A stretch of DNA of 64,000 bases. It comes from Conus ventricosus. Taxonomy: Eukaryota; Mollusca; Gastropoda; Neogastropoda; Conidae. Below the pieces are notes generated by a model, which saw nothing but the letters and a program-made list of their open reading frames with translations, did not search any database and was not told where the DNA came from. The stretch covers positions 52,641,767 through 52,705,766 of the forward strand of contig CM031614.1 of the NCBI GenBank assembly GCA_018398815.1, in the 5' to 3' direction. Of this stretch, positions 1-13,249 are shown piece after piece; within the stretch, counting starts at the first letter, position 1; the number at the start of each line of letters is the position of its first letter. The position numbers were made by a program, and so were the translations under genes.

Positions 1-1560
1 CATGCACCACCGAAAAGCCTTAAATTCTTTGTCAGCTGTTTGCTAAAAAACTTGGCTTTGACAGGCGGGCGGGCCTTGGGCCGGGGGTTTTTTCCCCCAG
101 GCCTTGTATTACCCCTCAACGGGACAGCCCTCCTCACTGTGCCCAAAAGGGACTTCCCTCATAAACCCCTGAGGGGAATAATCCTCCCCAACTATGCCCT
201 GGGGTTTAACAAATGGTAGAATTAAACCCAACGGGGACCAGGTTGCTTTCAAACTAAATACACAACTGAGGGAAAAAAATTTTCCTTGATTTGCCTGTGG
301 AAAAGGGTTTGTTCATGCACATTGGGGGTTTTCATTTTCATACAATTCTAAGTTTTAAAATTAAACATTTTATAAGGCCACTGAACAAACAAAAAAAAAA
401 ACCAAACAAACAGAACAACCAAAAAGGGGAAAACCCTTGTTAAGGGTATGTGTTTTTAAAGGCCATCTCCTAGTTTTAAGCCACATGAAAAAATTTTAAT
501 TTTTTAACTAAATTAAATAAATAAAATTAAAGGTATGAAAACTGTGGGTTTGATACATTTTCCCTGGGGGTTTTTATGTGTCAAACTAACAAAAAAAAAA
601 AATTTACAAGAGAAGCCCGGGGGCTAAATGCTTAACAATGAAAAACTGTTTCATAAAGGGGCCCTGGGGGCTTAGGGGGTAAAGTTTCAATTTTTTAATT
701 CCAAGTTTGGGGTTTCGTTTTCCCCTTGAGATCAAAAAACCTATTTTCCTTTTTCTTTTTAGGCGAGAATTCCGAAGGAAGCTTTCCCTACAAAAAACAT
801 ACAACAACAAAAACCTGCCAAAATTCCCATTCCGCTTTATTGCAAAGAGCAAGTCGTTTGTGTTTTTTTGGGATGGATGAAAAAGAAAAAACCTTGCCCC
901 ACTGATGTCTTTTTTAGAAAATAACCCCCAAAGGGAAAAGTGAAAAATTAAAACCGTTTTTTAATTTTCAAGTTCAGCCACGGCTTTTCCCTTTGGGTGC
1001 CAGATAGACTATTTAGTACAACTCGCAGGCCCCGCTGACCCTGACCGTGTTTAAAGGCGTTTGCCGTGCGGGCCTTTGTCAGGCTCACCCCTTTTGGGGC
1101 CTTTTTGTCCCGGGTGGACTTTGTAGCAGGGTGCTGTGCGGGTGACTGATTTTGTTTTTTTCCAAATTTCGGAACAACTAAACCCTTAAAAAGTTTTTTT
1201 TCATTTGGGTTGCCCGAGGTTTTAAGTGAAGTAAACTTGTGTCTGTGTGGTTTTTAAAACCCTATTCAGAATCTTTAAAGTGGGGTTTTTTGTGTTTTTT
1301 AGTTTGCCCTTAAATGATATCAGTTTTTTTCCCGCAATGGCGTTCCCGCAGCAAGGGAGTGGAGCGTGAGTACAACCACGGTTATAAATGCGCACTTGCC
1401 AGACTGAAAACTATTGTCGTGTTTGTGGAAAAACGCGTTTTAAGAAAGGAGGAAAAGGGCAGGGGTTTTGTGGAAATTATGAAAAAAATATACCCAGAGG
1501 GGTTTTTTTTTGGGCAACATGAAGGGAAACCCAAAATTTTAGTTTTAGCAAAGGTGTGTG
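1..1560. other. Unannotated low-quality sequence
   Basis: No gene is recognised. The stretch is dominated by long runs of A, T, G and C, and short frames on either strand have no family resemblance. The run-rich texture continues to about position 12,000 and suggests uncorrected long-read sequence rather than normal genomic composition; that reading is an inference. Confidence 0.5.
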
Positions 1561-3160
1561 GGGTTTGTGGTTTTGTTGTGTGTGTGTGTTGTGTCTGTGA
1601 CTCTGTGTGTTGGGTGTGAGAGAGGGGAGAAGAAGAAAGAAAAAAAGAGAAGGAGTGTGTGCGTTAGTGTGTTGGGGTGTTTTTGGGTTTTTAAATTTAA
1701 GGTTTGTACCACCCAAAGCATGTTACCCTCACATCAGATCTTCTACTGTTGACCAATGTAAACATTTTTAGAAATGAAAGCATGCTACATTTCACACATG
1801 TAAAAAAAGGGATGCTTTCAGGCAAAAACAAAAGTTTTTGGTAAAAAGGGAAAGCCCCGGATACAGTTTTCCCGAGAGAGCAGAAAAATGGAAAAATGAG
1901 TATTGCAAAGTTTTTTTTTTTGTTTCCTTTTTTTGCATTTGGAAACAATTTGGGTGTGTGTGGTGTGTGTGTGTGTGGTGTGGTGAGAGAGAAGAGGAAA
2001 AAAAAGAAAGAGAGAGAGAGGAGAGTTTTGGGGTGTGTGTGTGTGTGTTTTTGTGGGTGTGCAAAATCTATAAATGGGTTCTGTTTCCTTTAAATTTCAA
2101 TACATTTAAATTTTGTGCTTTAAAATCATTTACATTTTTTTTCTTTGTGTTTTTGTGCCCCTCTCTCTCCTCCTCTCGTCCCTCCCCTTTTCTTCCCTCC
2201 CTCCCCCCTCCCTCCCTCTCTCCCCCTTTGTGTTGTTTGTGTGTTTGGGGTTTTTTTTGTAAAGGGTTTTTACCACAATGCTGTTACATGCACATCTATT
2301 TTTTTACTGTTTTACCACTGGGAACAGGTTTTGAAAAGAAGCATGCTACATGCCCATCATGGGAAAAAAAGGGATTTCTGCAAAGGGAAAAACATTTTTT
2401 TGGCTAAGGAAAGCCCGTATACAGTTCCTGAGAGGGGCAGAACTGGAAACAGGAGTATTGCATGTTTATTTATTTGCCTTTGTTGCATTTTTGGGAAAAA
2501 ATTTTTGTTTTGTGTGTGTGTGTGTGTGTGTGTGGAGAGAAAAGAAGGGGAGAGAAAGAAAAAGAAGGAGAGAGAGGTGGTGTTTGGGGGTTTTGGGGGG
2601 GGTGTGTGTGGGTGCAAATTCTATTTAAAAAAGGGTTTTTGTTTCCTCAACTTTCACATACATTAATCTGTTGCATGAAAATCATTTCCCTTTTTTCTGT
2701 TTTTGTTTCTGTGCTTTTCTCTCTCTCTCTCTCTGTCTCTTTTCTCCCCTCTCCCTCCCCCCCCCACTTTTCCCCCCCTCTCCTCTCTTTTTTTTGTGTG
2801 TGGTGGGTTTTTTTTTGGGTTTTATTTTAAGGTTTGTACCACAATGCATGTTACATTTCACATCAGATTTTTTTTAAATGTTTACCCTGTTTCAGTTTTA
2901 AAAAATGAAAACATGCTACATGCACATCAAAGTTAAAAAAGGGATGCGAAGGCAAATTTAATTTTGGGGGAAGGAAAGCCAGGAAAACAGTTCCTGAGAG
3001 AGCAGAACTGAAACCCTGAGAAATTTCATGTTTATTTTTGTGTGCCTTTGTTTGCCTTTGGAAAACAATTTTGTTTTTGTGTTTTTGTGTGTGTGTGTGC
3101 CCTGCTTTCCCCGTGGCACACATAGGTGTGTTTGTGTGTGGTGTGTCTTTTTGTGTTTGT
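1560..3160. repeat. ~564-bp tandem repeat, about 2.8 copies
   Basis: Three successive copies share the same order of blocks: a GGTTTGTACCAC..ATG block (near 1,700, 2,264 and 2,828), a GCATGCTACAT block, an AAAGGGATG/TTTC block, a CAGTTCCTGAGAGAGCAGA block, then a GT tract, a GA tract and a CT tract. The spacing is about 564 bp in both intervals. Cysteine- and valine-rich frames here are translations of the GT tracts and are not genes. Confidence 0.75.
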
Positions 3161-6119
3161 TTTTTTTCTAGTAAGAGAGTCTGTTTATATTTTAGTTTTC
3201 TTTTTTTAAAAAATTAAAGATGTTTATATTTTAGTTTTCTTTTTAAAAAAAAATTTAAAACAAAATTTAAAAGAAAATTTTTTTCCTGGGGTTACATAAG
3301 CAAAAACCCTCAAAACCCCACTCCCTCCCCCCTCCACCAAAACCCTCCCCCGGGAAATCTCAAAACCCTTTCCCCCCCCCCCCCCCCCCTCCCCCACACA
3401 CCACACCAACACACACCACAAACTGAAGGGTTCCCTTTATTTCCGCGCTTGCCCCTTCCCTTTACAAATAGCTACGTTTAAGCTAAAAATCACTGGGTTT
3501 TTTCTGTGTACCTTTACACCGCAGGGGCCAGGGGCGCAACCCAAACGAAAAATTTTTTGCAGCTGGTTCAAGGGCTTCAAAAAGTTTCGGGGGTAACCCC
3601 ACGCTTTTGTGAGCCCGGGTGGACATGTGTTATCTTTAAAAGGGACCACGCTTGTCTTTTGAGAACAGGGCACTGGGAAGTGTGTTCCATAGGGCCCCCG
3701 GGGGGGCTTTGGGGGAAAATGTTCCCCATTTCTTAATTTTTTTTATGGCACAAAATTACACCCCCGTCTCCGAAACTTTTGAAAAAGCAGGGGTGCGTTC
3801 GGGGTGTTCCACTCACACAAACCCCCTCATGCTTTCACACGCACGATTGCACCTTTTAAAAACTCACACCCACGCGCGCCGCACACAAAAACACACCTTT
3901 TTTTCGGCGTATAGTTTAACCCCGTGGGGTAGACGTTATATTTTGGGGTGTGTGTGTGTGTGTGTGGTGGTTTTGAAAGAAAAGGGGAAACAAAAGCTTT
4001 GATTTGATTTTTTTACTTTATTACAGAAGAAATACAGGGTTAGAAAATTTTCCCCCAAAAAAAATTACTTTTTGATGCAAAACCTTTAGGGCTTTGGGGC
4101 ATTCATGTGCGGCGGCGCCCAAGTTCAAACTGCATGAAACGGCATGTCAAATTACATTACGCATTTTTGGGTCCAAAAAAGCTTTTTAAAATTTCTGAAA
4201 CCCGGACTTCTTTGTTGTTGGAGGGCTGGGGCCCAAAGGGATGTATCAAAAATTGTTTACTAAACAATGAGGGAAAAATCGTCCCTTGGGAAATTAAACG
4301 CTTATGGGAAGTTAGTTTTTTATCGTTTTTTGTGTATTGCATTGTTGTAAGTTTTCCTAACCCTTTTTTACACAAAGTCATGCTGTTTTTTGTTTTTTCT
4401 GCAGGAAAAAAAAACCTTCCCAGTTTGGTATAAAAAAAATTGTTGCAATTCGCCATTACCCTCTCTCAGGGCATATAATATTATATTCTTCACAACAAAA
4501 AACGAATTTTTTTAAAATGACACCCCTTTTTTAACGGGCCCCCCTCAGCAAAGGCCCAAAAAAATGGTGCTAAAATGGGTTTGCCACGCTGACGGCAACG
4601 CTTGGTTTTCAGGCCCCAGTTAGCCAAACCGGGAAGGACGGCCTGGGAGTAAACCGCCTGCCTTCCCCCGACCCCTTTGGGTGCACAAGCAGCGGGAAGG
4701 TGTTTTGCTCCCCTTTCTTCGCTGAAAAACTAAAAAACCGCTCTGAAAAGCCCGGGGTGACCTCAACCCGATTTTTTAGGGTGTCAAAAACCCCTACAGG
4801 GAAAGGAAAAAAACGCACACCGAAAAAGATTGTGTGTTTTGTGTGTTGCGTATACTTTTTAGGGGCCCAAATTTTCCCCACAGGAAAAAAAAATTTAAGG
4901 GTTTTTTTTAAGGGTTTTTAAAGGGGTTTTTTTTAAATTTTTTTGGGGCAAATTTAGGCCCCACAGTTTTAAAAAAAAAAAAAGTGAAAATTTTCCTTAA
5001 AATTTTAATCCAGCCAATGATAAGGTGATTCACTTCTGTAGTCTTTTTCCACGCTCAAAAATCATATACAAAAAAAAAAAAATGAAAGTCTTTAAAACCC
5101 AAAAATTTAGGGAAAACAGAAAAAAAAAACTTTCAAACTGCTTTCCGGGCCCCAAAATTTTTTGCCTGGGGTGGGCCGCTTTCCCTTTTTTTCAAGTCCT
5201 TATTCAATGGGTTCAAACAAAAAGTTTAATAAATTTAAAAATTCTTTTTCCGGCAGCTGCAGCCAAACGCTCCCCCTCTGGGGACCTTCAGGGGGGCTCA
5301 GCAAACTTTTCTTTTTTAAAAAAAAACCACTGTTGTTTTTCGTGTGGGAAATGTTTTGTAATGGGGTTGGGCCCGGACTAAACCTAAATTGGGTTTTGGG
5401 ACCCGGAAAGGCCCGGGAATTTCCTCTTGAAAAAAGGGAACATGGTTTTCCTTCCTGCAGCCCACACCAAAATGTTTTTTTGTTTGGTTTGGTTTGGTTT
5501 GGTGTTTTGTGTGTGTGCGGTTGTGTGTGTGGGGTTTTGTGTGTGTGTGTCCCGTTTTCCGTTAGTGTGCCCTATCTGTGTGGGGTGTGTGGGTTGTGGG
5601 GAGTGTGTGTGTGTGTCTGTGGTGTGTTGTTTGAGTTGGGGTGTTTTGGGGTTTCTCTCTTTTCTCTCTCTCCTCCTTTCTTTCTCTGTGTGTGGTGTGG
5701 CCTCTTTTCTCTGTGGGGTGCGTTTTGGTTTTTTCCCCTCCCCCCGTCGTGGTTTTGTGTGTGTGCGCAAAAACCCCCTCTCTTGTATGTGTGGTGTGTG
5801 TGTGTGTATGTCGTGCATTGTGTTTTGGGTGCTGTCTTGTGGTGTGTGAATGTTGTGTGTGTGTGTGGTGTGGTGTGTCCCGTTTAAAGTCTCTCTGTGT
5901 ATGTGTGTGTCCTTTTGGTGGGGTGTGTGGGGGTGTGTTGTGTGTGTGTGTGTGTGTGTGGTGTGTGGGGGTGTGTGTAGGCTAGCTCGTAGGGAAATTG
6001 GGGGGTAGTATGAATCTGTCTTTTTAAAAAAATTTAAAATAGGGTTTTTTTTTTTTTTTAAAATTTTTTTTTTTTTAAAAAATGCGCCAACAAAACGAGT
6101 CACTTAAAGTCTAAAGGAA
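3161..6119. other. Repeat-rich stretch without recognisable gene
   Basis: Contains a poly-C/CA block (about 3,300-3,420), GT tracts (about 3,945-3,967 and 5,470-5,980) and a short duplicated TTTATATTTTAGTTTTC motif at about 3,186 and 3,223. Frames of 60-240 codons are low-complexity translations. Nothing functional is seen. Confidence 0.5.
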
Positions 6120-8026
6120 CGACTACGAAGATTTGAAGATTTGGAAGATTCAGTCTGTTATTTCACTCTTTTTCCGTTCTGACAGAAAAAAAAAAGGGAA
6201 ATGCCAAAAATTGCAAGATATCCCATTTTTTTGGGTTTCCCCCCAAACCGGGTGTTCGTGCAATCGAGTAATTTGGAAACTTTGCTGCCAAAAAAGTTTG
6301 GTCGTCTTCACAGATTGGAAAAAGTGAGATTGTTTAAGGCATGAAAACTCCACAACACTTCACTTTCAACAAACCCCTGTCCCCCTTGCTGTTTTTGTTA
6401 ATTGGCTGAAAGGTTTTTTATGAGGAAAGGGTCCCGACCTGATTTTGAAGAATTTGATGATTGCCCCCAAAGAAGTCCGTAAGGGTTAATAAACCCCCTA
6501 CTCCTTTTTTTTTTAATTTCCCCTTTTTCTTCCTCTTTTTCCCTAAATTGCAAAAGTCGATTCGCCCAAATTGGGCCCAACACAAAATCTTTTTGCTCAC
6601 TTTACGGGAAAAACCCCATGTTTGTTGTCTCTGCTTTTAGTGATCCAGCTTTGAATTCTTCCTTAAGTAACCACAACGGATCCCCAAAAGCGCAATTTTT
6701 TCCCTTTGGGGGGATGGCAGACCAACCAAATTTTTTGGGAAATTTACCGAAGATGGGGGAAGCAAGGCGCTCTTTGCGGAAAAATCGAATGGAAAAGCGC
6801 AAAGATAACCAACAAAACGAATTGCTTCCCCTTTTCTTGAAAAGGCCGAAAGACAAAACAAAACGATTTTGAGAGGGGGAAAAAACGATGACCCAAGTCC
6901 TTTTTCGCGTTTTTTCTCCCCAAATTTGTCTTTTAAAAGTTTAAGGTCCCGTTTTTGGGCCAAAACATTTTTAAGGGGGTTTTTAAGGGTTTGGGAGGGA
7001 TATCGCAGTTTTTAAGGGTTTTCAAGGGGCCTTTTTTTACCCAGTGTTTTTTTTAAAAGGGTTTTTAAGGGCTTCAAAGGGGGTACGAAAAAAAAAAAAA
7101 CCCTTTCTTTTTTAAAGTTGAATTTTTTAAAAATTGTAAAACGCCCCGTTGCCTACGTTGTTAGGGTGGGCCCCTATAAAAATTTTCCCCAAAAAGACAA
7201 TCATCAAAGGGGAAAAAAAAATTTTATCCCGAAAAAGAAACAACACCAATAGGGGAATCACTGCATGTAGCTTAACTGTTAACATCCTAAGGGAAATAAA
7301 AAAAAAAAAAATCTTTCCCTCATCAGGCTTTCCCCCCATCAGGGATTGGGAAAACCCGTTTTCCCAAAAAAAAAAGAGGAGTTGGCGGGGGGGGTTGGGG
7401 GGGTTACCAGGGCCCCCGTGGGGGGGACAGGGCAACAGCCCCGGGGGGCAGGGGGGGGGCGCCCCCCTGAAGCTGAAGCATTTTTGTTTTTTAAATTTTG
7501 GCATAAAAATCCTTTTTTTAAAAACAAATTTTTTGCTTAAACAACTTTATTCTATAAAAAAGCTTTCAACAAACCCTGAAAACTGAATGATTTTGGAAAA
7601 AAAAAACTAGTCAATTGAGACCCAAAAATTTAGTATTTATAATCCTCAGAAATCCAGCTAAAGAAAATTTGCAAAAAAGTGCTTTTAAGGGCATAAAGAT
7701 TTAAGGGGGGTAGATAAGTAAATCAGAGTGGGAAATCAAAAATAAGTAAATTTAATGTAAAAGAAAAAGGGGCTGGGCTTCAATAAACACAATTTGAAAA
7801 ATGATTACTTTGAAGTCCTTTAAAAAAAAAAACCCCCAAACTTTTTTGGGGCCCTTTGACCCCCTTTGTCGGGAAAAACTAAACCCCAAAAAAGGGCATG
7901 AAAGAAAAAATGGACAAAAAAAAAAAATGATGTCACAACAGTACCCCCCCCCCCCCCCCCCCAAATTCCCTCTTTTCAACTAATCATATCCCCCCCCCCC
8001 CCCCCCCTTGACAAGTGTGTGTGTGT

Positions 8027-8057
<31 letters not shown>

Positions 8058-8480
8058 GTGGGGTGATTGTGGGGTGTGTGAGGCGGGGACAGGGGTGGGG
8101 GGGGGGGTGGCGAAGTGTGTGGGGTATGTGTTTTTTGGGGTGGGGTGGGGTTGGGGGGGAAGGAGGAGGGTAAGGAAGTATATTGGGAGTGGGGGGAGTG
8201 GGGTGGTGGGAAAAAAGGGTTTCATTTGGGGGCTGTTAACAGACACCTAACAAATGTTGCAAACGGTTTTTTTAAAAAACCGGGGAAAAAAGGGGAAAAA
8301 CAATACTGTTTGTGACCAGTTTTTTTGATGTCCTTTGTTTTTATTTTTCTTTTTTTCACTTTGGAAAAGGTTTTTTCCCCTTTTTTTGAAGGGCTTACGA
8401 GTGGAAAGAAAATTGGTAGGGGTCAAACTATCCCTTTGGGAAAATTTAAATTGATTGATTTCATACCCAATGACTGAAAA
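6120..8480 (+). repeat. Direct ~2.3-kb duplication, copy 1
   Basis: This block aligns in order with 9,790-11,930. Shared landmarks include the CTGACA-poly-A block, a CCAACATC/TTTACGGAAAAACC block, a GC-rich tail, a poly-C/GT/poly-G block (about 7,943-8,060) and GGCTGTTA..CAGAC..CTAACAAATGT near 8,231. The offset shrinks steadily from ~3,630 to ~3,460 bp because this copy has longer homopolymers. No reliable coding frame is present. Confidence 0.75.
7377..7490 (+). repeat. GC-rich repeat tail, copy A
   Basis: A G/C-rich segment ends in CCCCTGAAGCTGAAGCA and is followed by A/T-rich sequence. The same ending occurs at 10,876-10,980 and, slightly diverged, at 21,535-21,632, outside the duplication. 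This looks like the conserved part of a dispersed transposable element whose class I cannot name. Confidence 0.5.
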
Positions 8481-9789
8481 AAAATGCTGTAATGGGGTGG
8501 GGAAACCCCCCACATTTTTCTTTGGAATGGGGCACTTTAAGTGATCCTTTTATTGCCACAAAAACCACGACCCACCAAAGGGAACACGTTTTTGGGCAAG
8601 GCTCGCAAAACACTCCAAAAACGCCGTTTTGCATGTTTTTTATTAAAAAATCCGCGACTCTGCGGTCCCAAAACGTCCTTCCCGCTGCCCCCGGTCTTCT
8701 AGTGGTTTACATCTTCTTTTTTTTCCCCTTTTTTTTTTTTTTGTTTTGGCACCCCCGGAGGCAACTCTCAATGGGGAACGACGCCCTGATGGAAATGTTT
8801 CAGAAGGAAACAGAATTAGAACACGGGCCCTTTTTTAGAACTTACCGACGAGAAGAAATTTTGCTGTGCCGACAATTGAGATCGTTTTTTGAGCCCATTT
8901 TCGAATAATTTTTTGGCGGGACTTTTTCTTCGGCGGGGGATGCGAAAAAAAAAAACGGGGGAGACGGCGGGGGGGGAAACGGCGGAGGAGTTTTCATCCC
9001 TGCCCATAGAAATCCCCCAAAAAGTAAAGGCACCCCAAAAATATTTAGAAAAAAACAAAAGGCAAATAGCCCTGCCGAATGGGAAAACTGCTTCCCCTTT
9101 CGGGGGAAATGTAAAATTTGGAGTGGATCCCTATTGAACAAAAGTGCCGGGCTACTAACCAACTCACCGCCCCCTGACACGCGATGACGGGGGGGCCTTT
9201 TTTTGGCACCTTTTCGTACTTCTCCCTGGGGGGTCGACAAACCCGAGCCCCCAGGCGGTCCACGTTGATGGCAGGGAAATTAAAAAACTTTGTTGGTCTT
9301 GTGGGAAATAACCCCATGCCCCCACCCTTCCAAAGGGAACCCCGGGGGGATGTTTCCCTAAAAATTTTGCGTTACTGGGGTGGGAAACGGGGGGAAAGCC
9401 ATCTCACAAAAAACAAATTTTGCCCATACATTTGAATTAAATTTTCCCAAAAGGGTTTAAAACCCCCTTTGAACAGCAACAGGGTTTTATGCTCCTCATT
9501 TTAATTTTTCTTTTGTTAAATTTTAAAATGGTTTTCATTTTTTAGTTTGTTTCTCTTCAACGTAGAAATGGAAAAAAAACAAAAAACAAAAAAAAAACTA
9601 TACAAAAAAGCTGGTAAGAGAAATCACAGAACAAAATTCCCCAAACCCAAAATTACCTTAAAATATCTTATAATCATTTCAAATAACCCTTACCCTTTAA
9701 AATTTATTTTCTGATCACCCAAAGCGAAAAATTTTTGGGGCCCTGCCTAAAACGGTTTTAAAAATTTTTGAAATTTAAGTTCTTGTTTT
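8481..9789. other. Spacer between the two duplicated blocks
   Basis: Single-copy within the window. A plus-strand frame ending at 8,908 includes a 49-codon stretch (from about 8,760) with normal amino-acid composition, but it matches no family I recognise and lies in run-rich sequence. No feature is called. Confidence 0.35.
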
Positions 9790-11483
9790 TTCACTTTTTT
9801 TTCATCTGACAAAAAAAAAAAGGAAAATCCCCAAAAGTTCAAGATACTTTTTTTGGTTTTCCCCACACCGATAGTTCGTCGCAATCAGAATATAAACATA
9901 GCTGCAAACATTTGGTGTCTTCACAGTTTGGGAAAACTGTAGATTGTTGAAGCATGAATCTCCACAACATTTCACTTTCAACACCCTGTCCCACTTGCTG
10001 TTTTGGGAAATTGGCAAAACGTTTTTTACTGGGGAAAGGGGTCGACCTGATTTGAAATTTTGATGATTCCAAACGAAGCCCGAAGATTAACTACCACCTC
10101 TCCTTTTTTCCATCCACGATTTTCTTCCTCTTTCCTACTTGCACCGTCATTCGCCCATTGCCCAACATCAACATCTTTTTTGCCACTTTACGGAAAAACC
10201 ATGTTTGTTTCTCGCATTCATGATCCAGCTCGTATTTTTCCTTAGTAACCAAAACGGATCAAATCGCAATTTCCCTAGGCGATGGCAGACCAACGGGTTT
10301 TTTAAATTTCCCCCGAAGATGAGGAGCAGGCGCCTTTGCGGAAGTCGAACTGCCATGCGCAAACATAAAACAAATCGAATTGCTTCCCTTTGCTTGAAAA
10401 GAACGCACAAAAAACGTTTCGAGGGGCGAAAATCGAGCCAAGTCTTGTTCCGTTTTTCTCCGATTCTCTTAAAAAGTAACGGTCAGTTTGGTCCAAAACT
10501 TTTTTAAAAGGGATTTAAAGGATGGTGGGGGATATCGCAGTTTAAAGGGTTTAAAGGGGCCTTTTTTTTGACCCAGTTTTTTTTAAAAAGGGTTTTTAAA
10601 GGGGTCTTAAAAGGGGCGTACGAACCTTGACTTTTAATTTTAAAATTGTTAAAACTTGAAAAGCCCCCCTGTAGCCAAAGTTGTTAATGGGCGTATAAAA
10701 ATTGTCCCCAACAGATCAATCATCAAAAAAAAAAATTATATCCCGAAAAAGAAACAAACACCAATGGGGGGAATCACTGCAAACACTTAACTGTTAACAC
10801 CTAGGCAAATAAAAAAATCTGCCCTACACAGGCTTACCCACCATCAGGGATGAAAACATTTTTTAAAAAAAAAAGAGGAGATTGGCGGGGGCTGGGGGGT
10901 TTACCAGGGCCCCCCCTGGGGGACAGGGGGAACAGCCCCGGGGGGCAGGGGGGGGCGCCCCCTGAAGCTGAAGCAATTTGTATTTTAAAAAAGGCATAAA
11001 AAAACTTTATAAACACTTTTTTTTGCTTCCCAAACAAACCCTTCTAAAAACAGCTTTTTAACACCATGAAACTGGGAAAGATTTGGGAAAAAAACTATGT
11101 CAATTTAGACAAACTTTTGTATGATAATCCTCAGAACTCCAGCTAAAGAAAATTTGACAAACAGTGCTTTTAAGGGCATAAAAATAAGGCCCGTAGATAG
11201 TAAATCAGATGGGAAATCAAAATAAGTAAATCAATGTATGAAACGACGCTGACTTCAATAAACACAAAATTTAAAAATGATTTCTTTGAAGTCCTTTAAA
11301 AAAAAACCCCCGAAGCTTTTTTGGCCTTTGCCCCTTCGTCAGAAACACTAAACACAAAAAAGAACAGAAAGAAAAAATGAATAAAAAAAAACTGATTCAC
11401 AACATACCCCCCCCCCCCCCCCCCCAAATTCCCTCTTACAAAATAAACATATCCCCCCCCCCCTCTTACAAGGGGGTGTGTGT

Positions 11484-11540
<57 letters not shown>

Positions 11541-11930
11541 AATTGTGTGTGTGTAGGGGGGACAGGGGGGGGGAGGTGGCGAAGTGTTGGGGTATGGTTG
11601 TTTGGGGGGAGGGGGGGGTTGGGGGGGAAGGAGGGGGATAAGGAAGTAAAAGGATGGGGGGAGTGGGGTGTGGAAAAGGGTTTCATAGGGGGCTGTTACA
11701 GACCCTAACAAATGTAGCAAACGTTTGTTTAAAAACCCGGGGGAAAAATGTTTTCACAATACTGTTTTTGACTCAGTTTATTTTTATGTCTTTGTTCTTT
11801 TTTATTCTTTTGCACTTTGAACGTTTTTTCCCTTGCTTTTTAAGACTCTACAGTGGAAGACTTTAGAGTAGGGGTCAAACTACTTTGGAAATTAAACAGA
11901 TTGTGCATACCCAAAATGAAAAAAAAGGCA
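9790..11930 (+). repeat. Direct ~2.3-kb duplication, copy 2
   Basis: Second copy of 6,120-8,480, same orientation, with shorter homopolymers and slightly different wording. It includes a GC-rich tail (10,876-10,980), poly-C runs, a GT tract and a long poly-G run (about 11,498-11,540). The differences are mainly run lengths, so either two noisy reads of one locus were joined or the duplication is genuine with uneven consensus quality. Confidence 0.75.
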
Positions 11931-12185
11931 GCTAAAACGTAAGAAGGATGATGACAACATCTTGACTGCAGGAAGGATAACATAATGAAGACTGATCATT
12001 TTCTTTTTAAAAAATGACTAAAGACTTGACCAAAAAACAACACAAAACTTGCATTTCCATGCTGCAAAGCTGGGGAATGGAGGTGAAAACAGAATGTCAC
12101 TCGACGCAAAACTTCTCTTCCCAGAAAGAAGGCCAAAGGCAAGATGTGAACGAATCGGTTATCAGCCAAACGCCACCATTTAATC

Positions 12186-13235
12186 ATCTTCCTCTCATCT
12201 TTTTACTTGAGAAACTCTTCTTTGGGGGGGAGCTGTGTCGCATTCTTCACTCATGTTTTACTCGAGACACATTTTCTTTTTTTTAATCTCATTACTCTTC
12301 CTTCCCTCATCTGTTTTTGATTTGAAACACTTTTCTTTCTCATTTACACATACCTTCTCTCATCTGTTACTTGAGATACATTGCTTTTTCGTTTTCATTT
12401 ACTCATCCTTCCCTCATCTGTTTAAACTGGAAAAAACTTTTTTCTTTTCATCTACTCAGCCTTCCTCATTTCCGTTTTAATTTAATATCATTTTGCTTTT
12501 TCTTCTCATTCACTCATCCTTCCCTCATGTTTTTACTTGCTATTCATTGGCTTTTTCGTTCTCATTTACTCATCCTTTCCCTACCCGGTTTAAAACTTGA
12601 AAAAACATGTTTTTGGTCTCAATTACGCTTCTGTTATAACTAGCAAATCATTTCTTTTTGGCATTAAACTCATCCATTTATCATTTCAATTATATTGAGA
12701 AACATGTTTCGCTGTCTACTTAACTCGGCCTTTTCTCTGTAAACGAGTGTTGATTTGTAAAGAGCGCTTAGAGCTTGGCCTCTAGCCGAGACTAGGCGCT
12801 ATATAAGTATACATTATTAATTGTATTATATGTTTTAGTTGGAAAAAACATTTCTTTTTCTCTGTGAAGTAGTAATCCCATTCCTCATCTATTTTAACCT
12901 TAAAAAACATTTACCTCATCAACTCAACCTCCATCTCCTATTCTTCTCTGAGAAACATGCCTTTAACTATTGTCCTTCCTTCAACGTTTCTGCCTGCTTG
13001 ACGAGAAACATTTCTTTTTCTCTGCCTCATGTAAGCATCTTTCCTCATATCTTTTTCTGGAAAAATGTTTCTCTCATAAACTCATCCTTCCCACAGCCAT
13101 TTTTATTAGAGAAACCAGTTGTTCCTATCTCATTTACTCATCCTTCCTCTTGCTGTTTTTTACCTGAAAAACCCTACTTTTTTTTCTAAATCATTGACTT
13201 ATCCCTTGCCTCATCTTATTTAACTAACCCGGGGT
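12186..13235 (+). repeat. ~60-bp minisatellite (CTCATCCTTCCCTCAT..ACTTGAGAAAC)
   Basis: A degenerate array of roughly 60-bp units repeats TTTACTCATCCTTCCCTCATCT followed by an ACTTGAGAAACATTT-like block and a T/C-rich linker. Short S/F/L-rich plus-strand frames are translations of the repeat. It abuts the left LTR. Confidence 0.7.
12748..12825 (+). repeat. Short dispersed-repeat fragment inside the minisatellite
   Basis: The unit pattern is interrupted by a segment containing AGAGCGCTTAGAGC and AGGCGCTATATAAGT, a word pair I associate with dispersed repeats in marine invertebrates. It is too short to classify. Confidence 0.35.
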
Positions 13236-13249
13236 TTGTTTTTACTAAG

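Noticed and set aside
5162..6103. Frames of ~240 codons on both strands
   Set aside because: They are translations of GT/CA tracts (Cys/Val-rich or His/Thr-rich) with no domain and no splice context.
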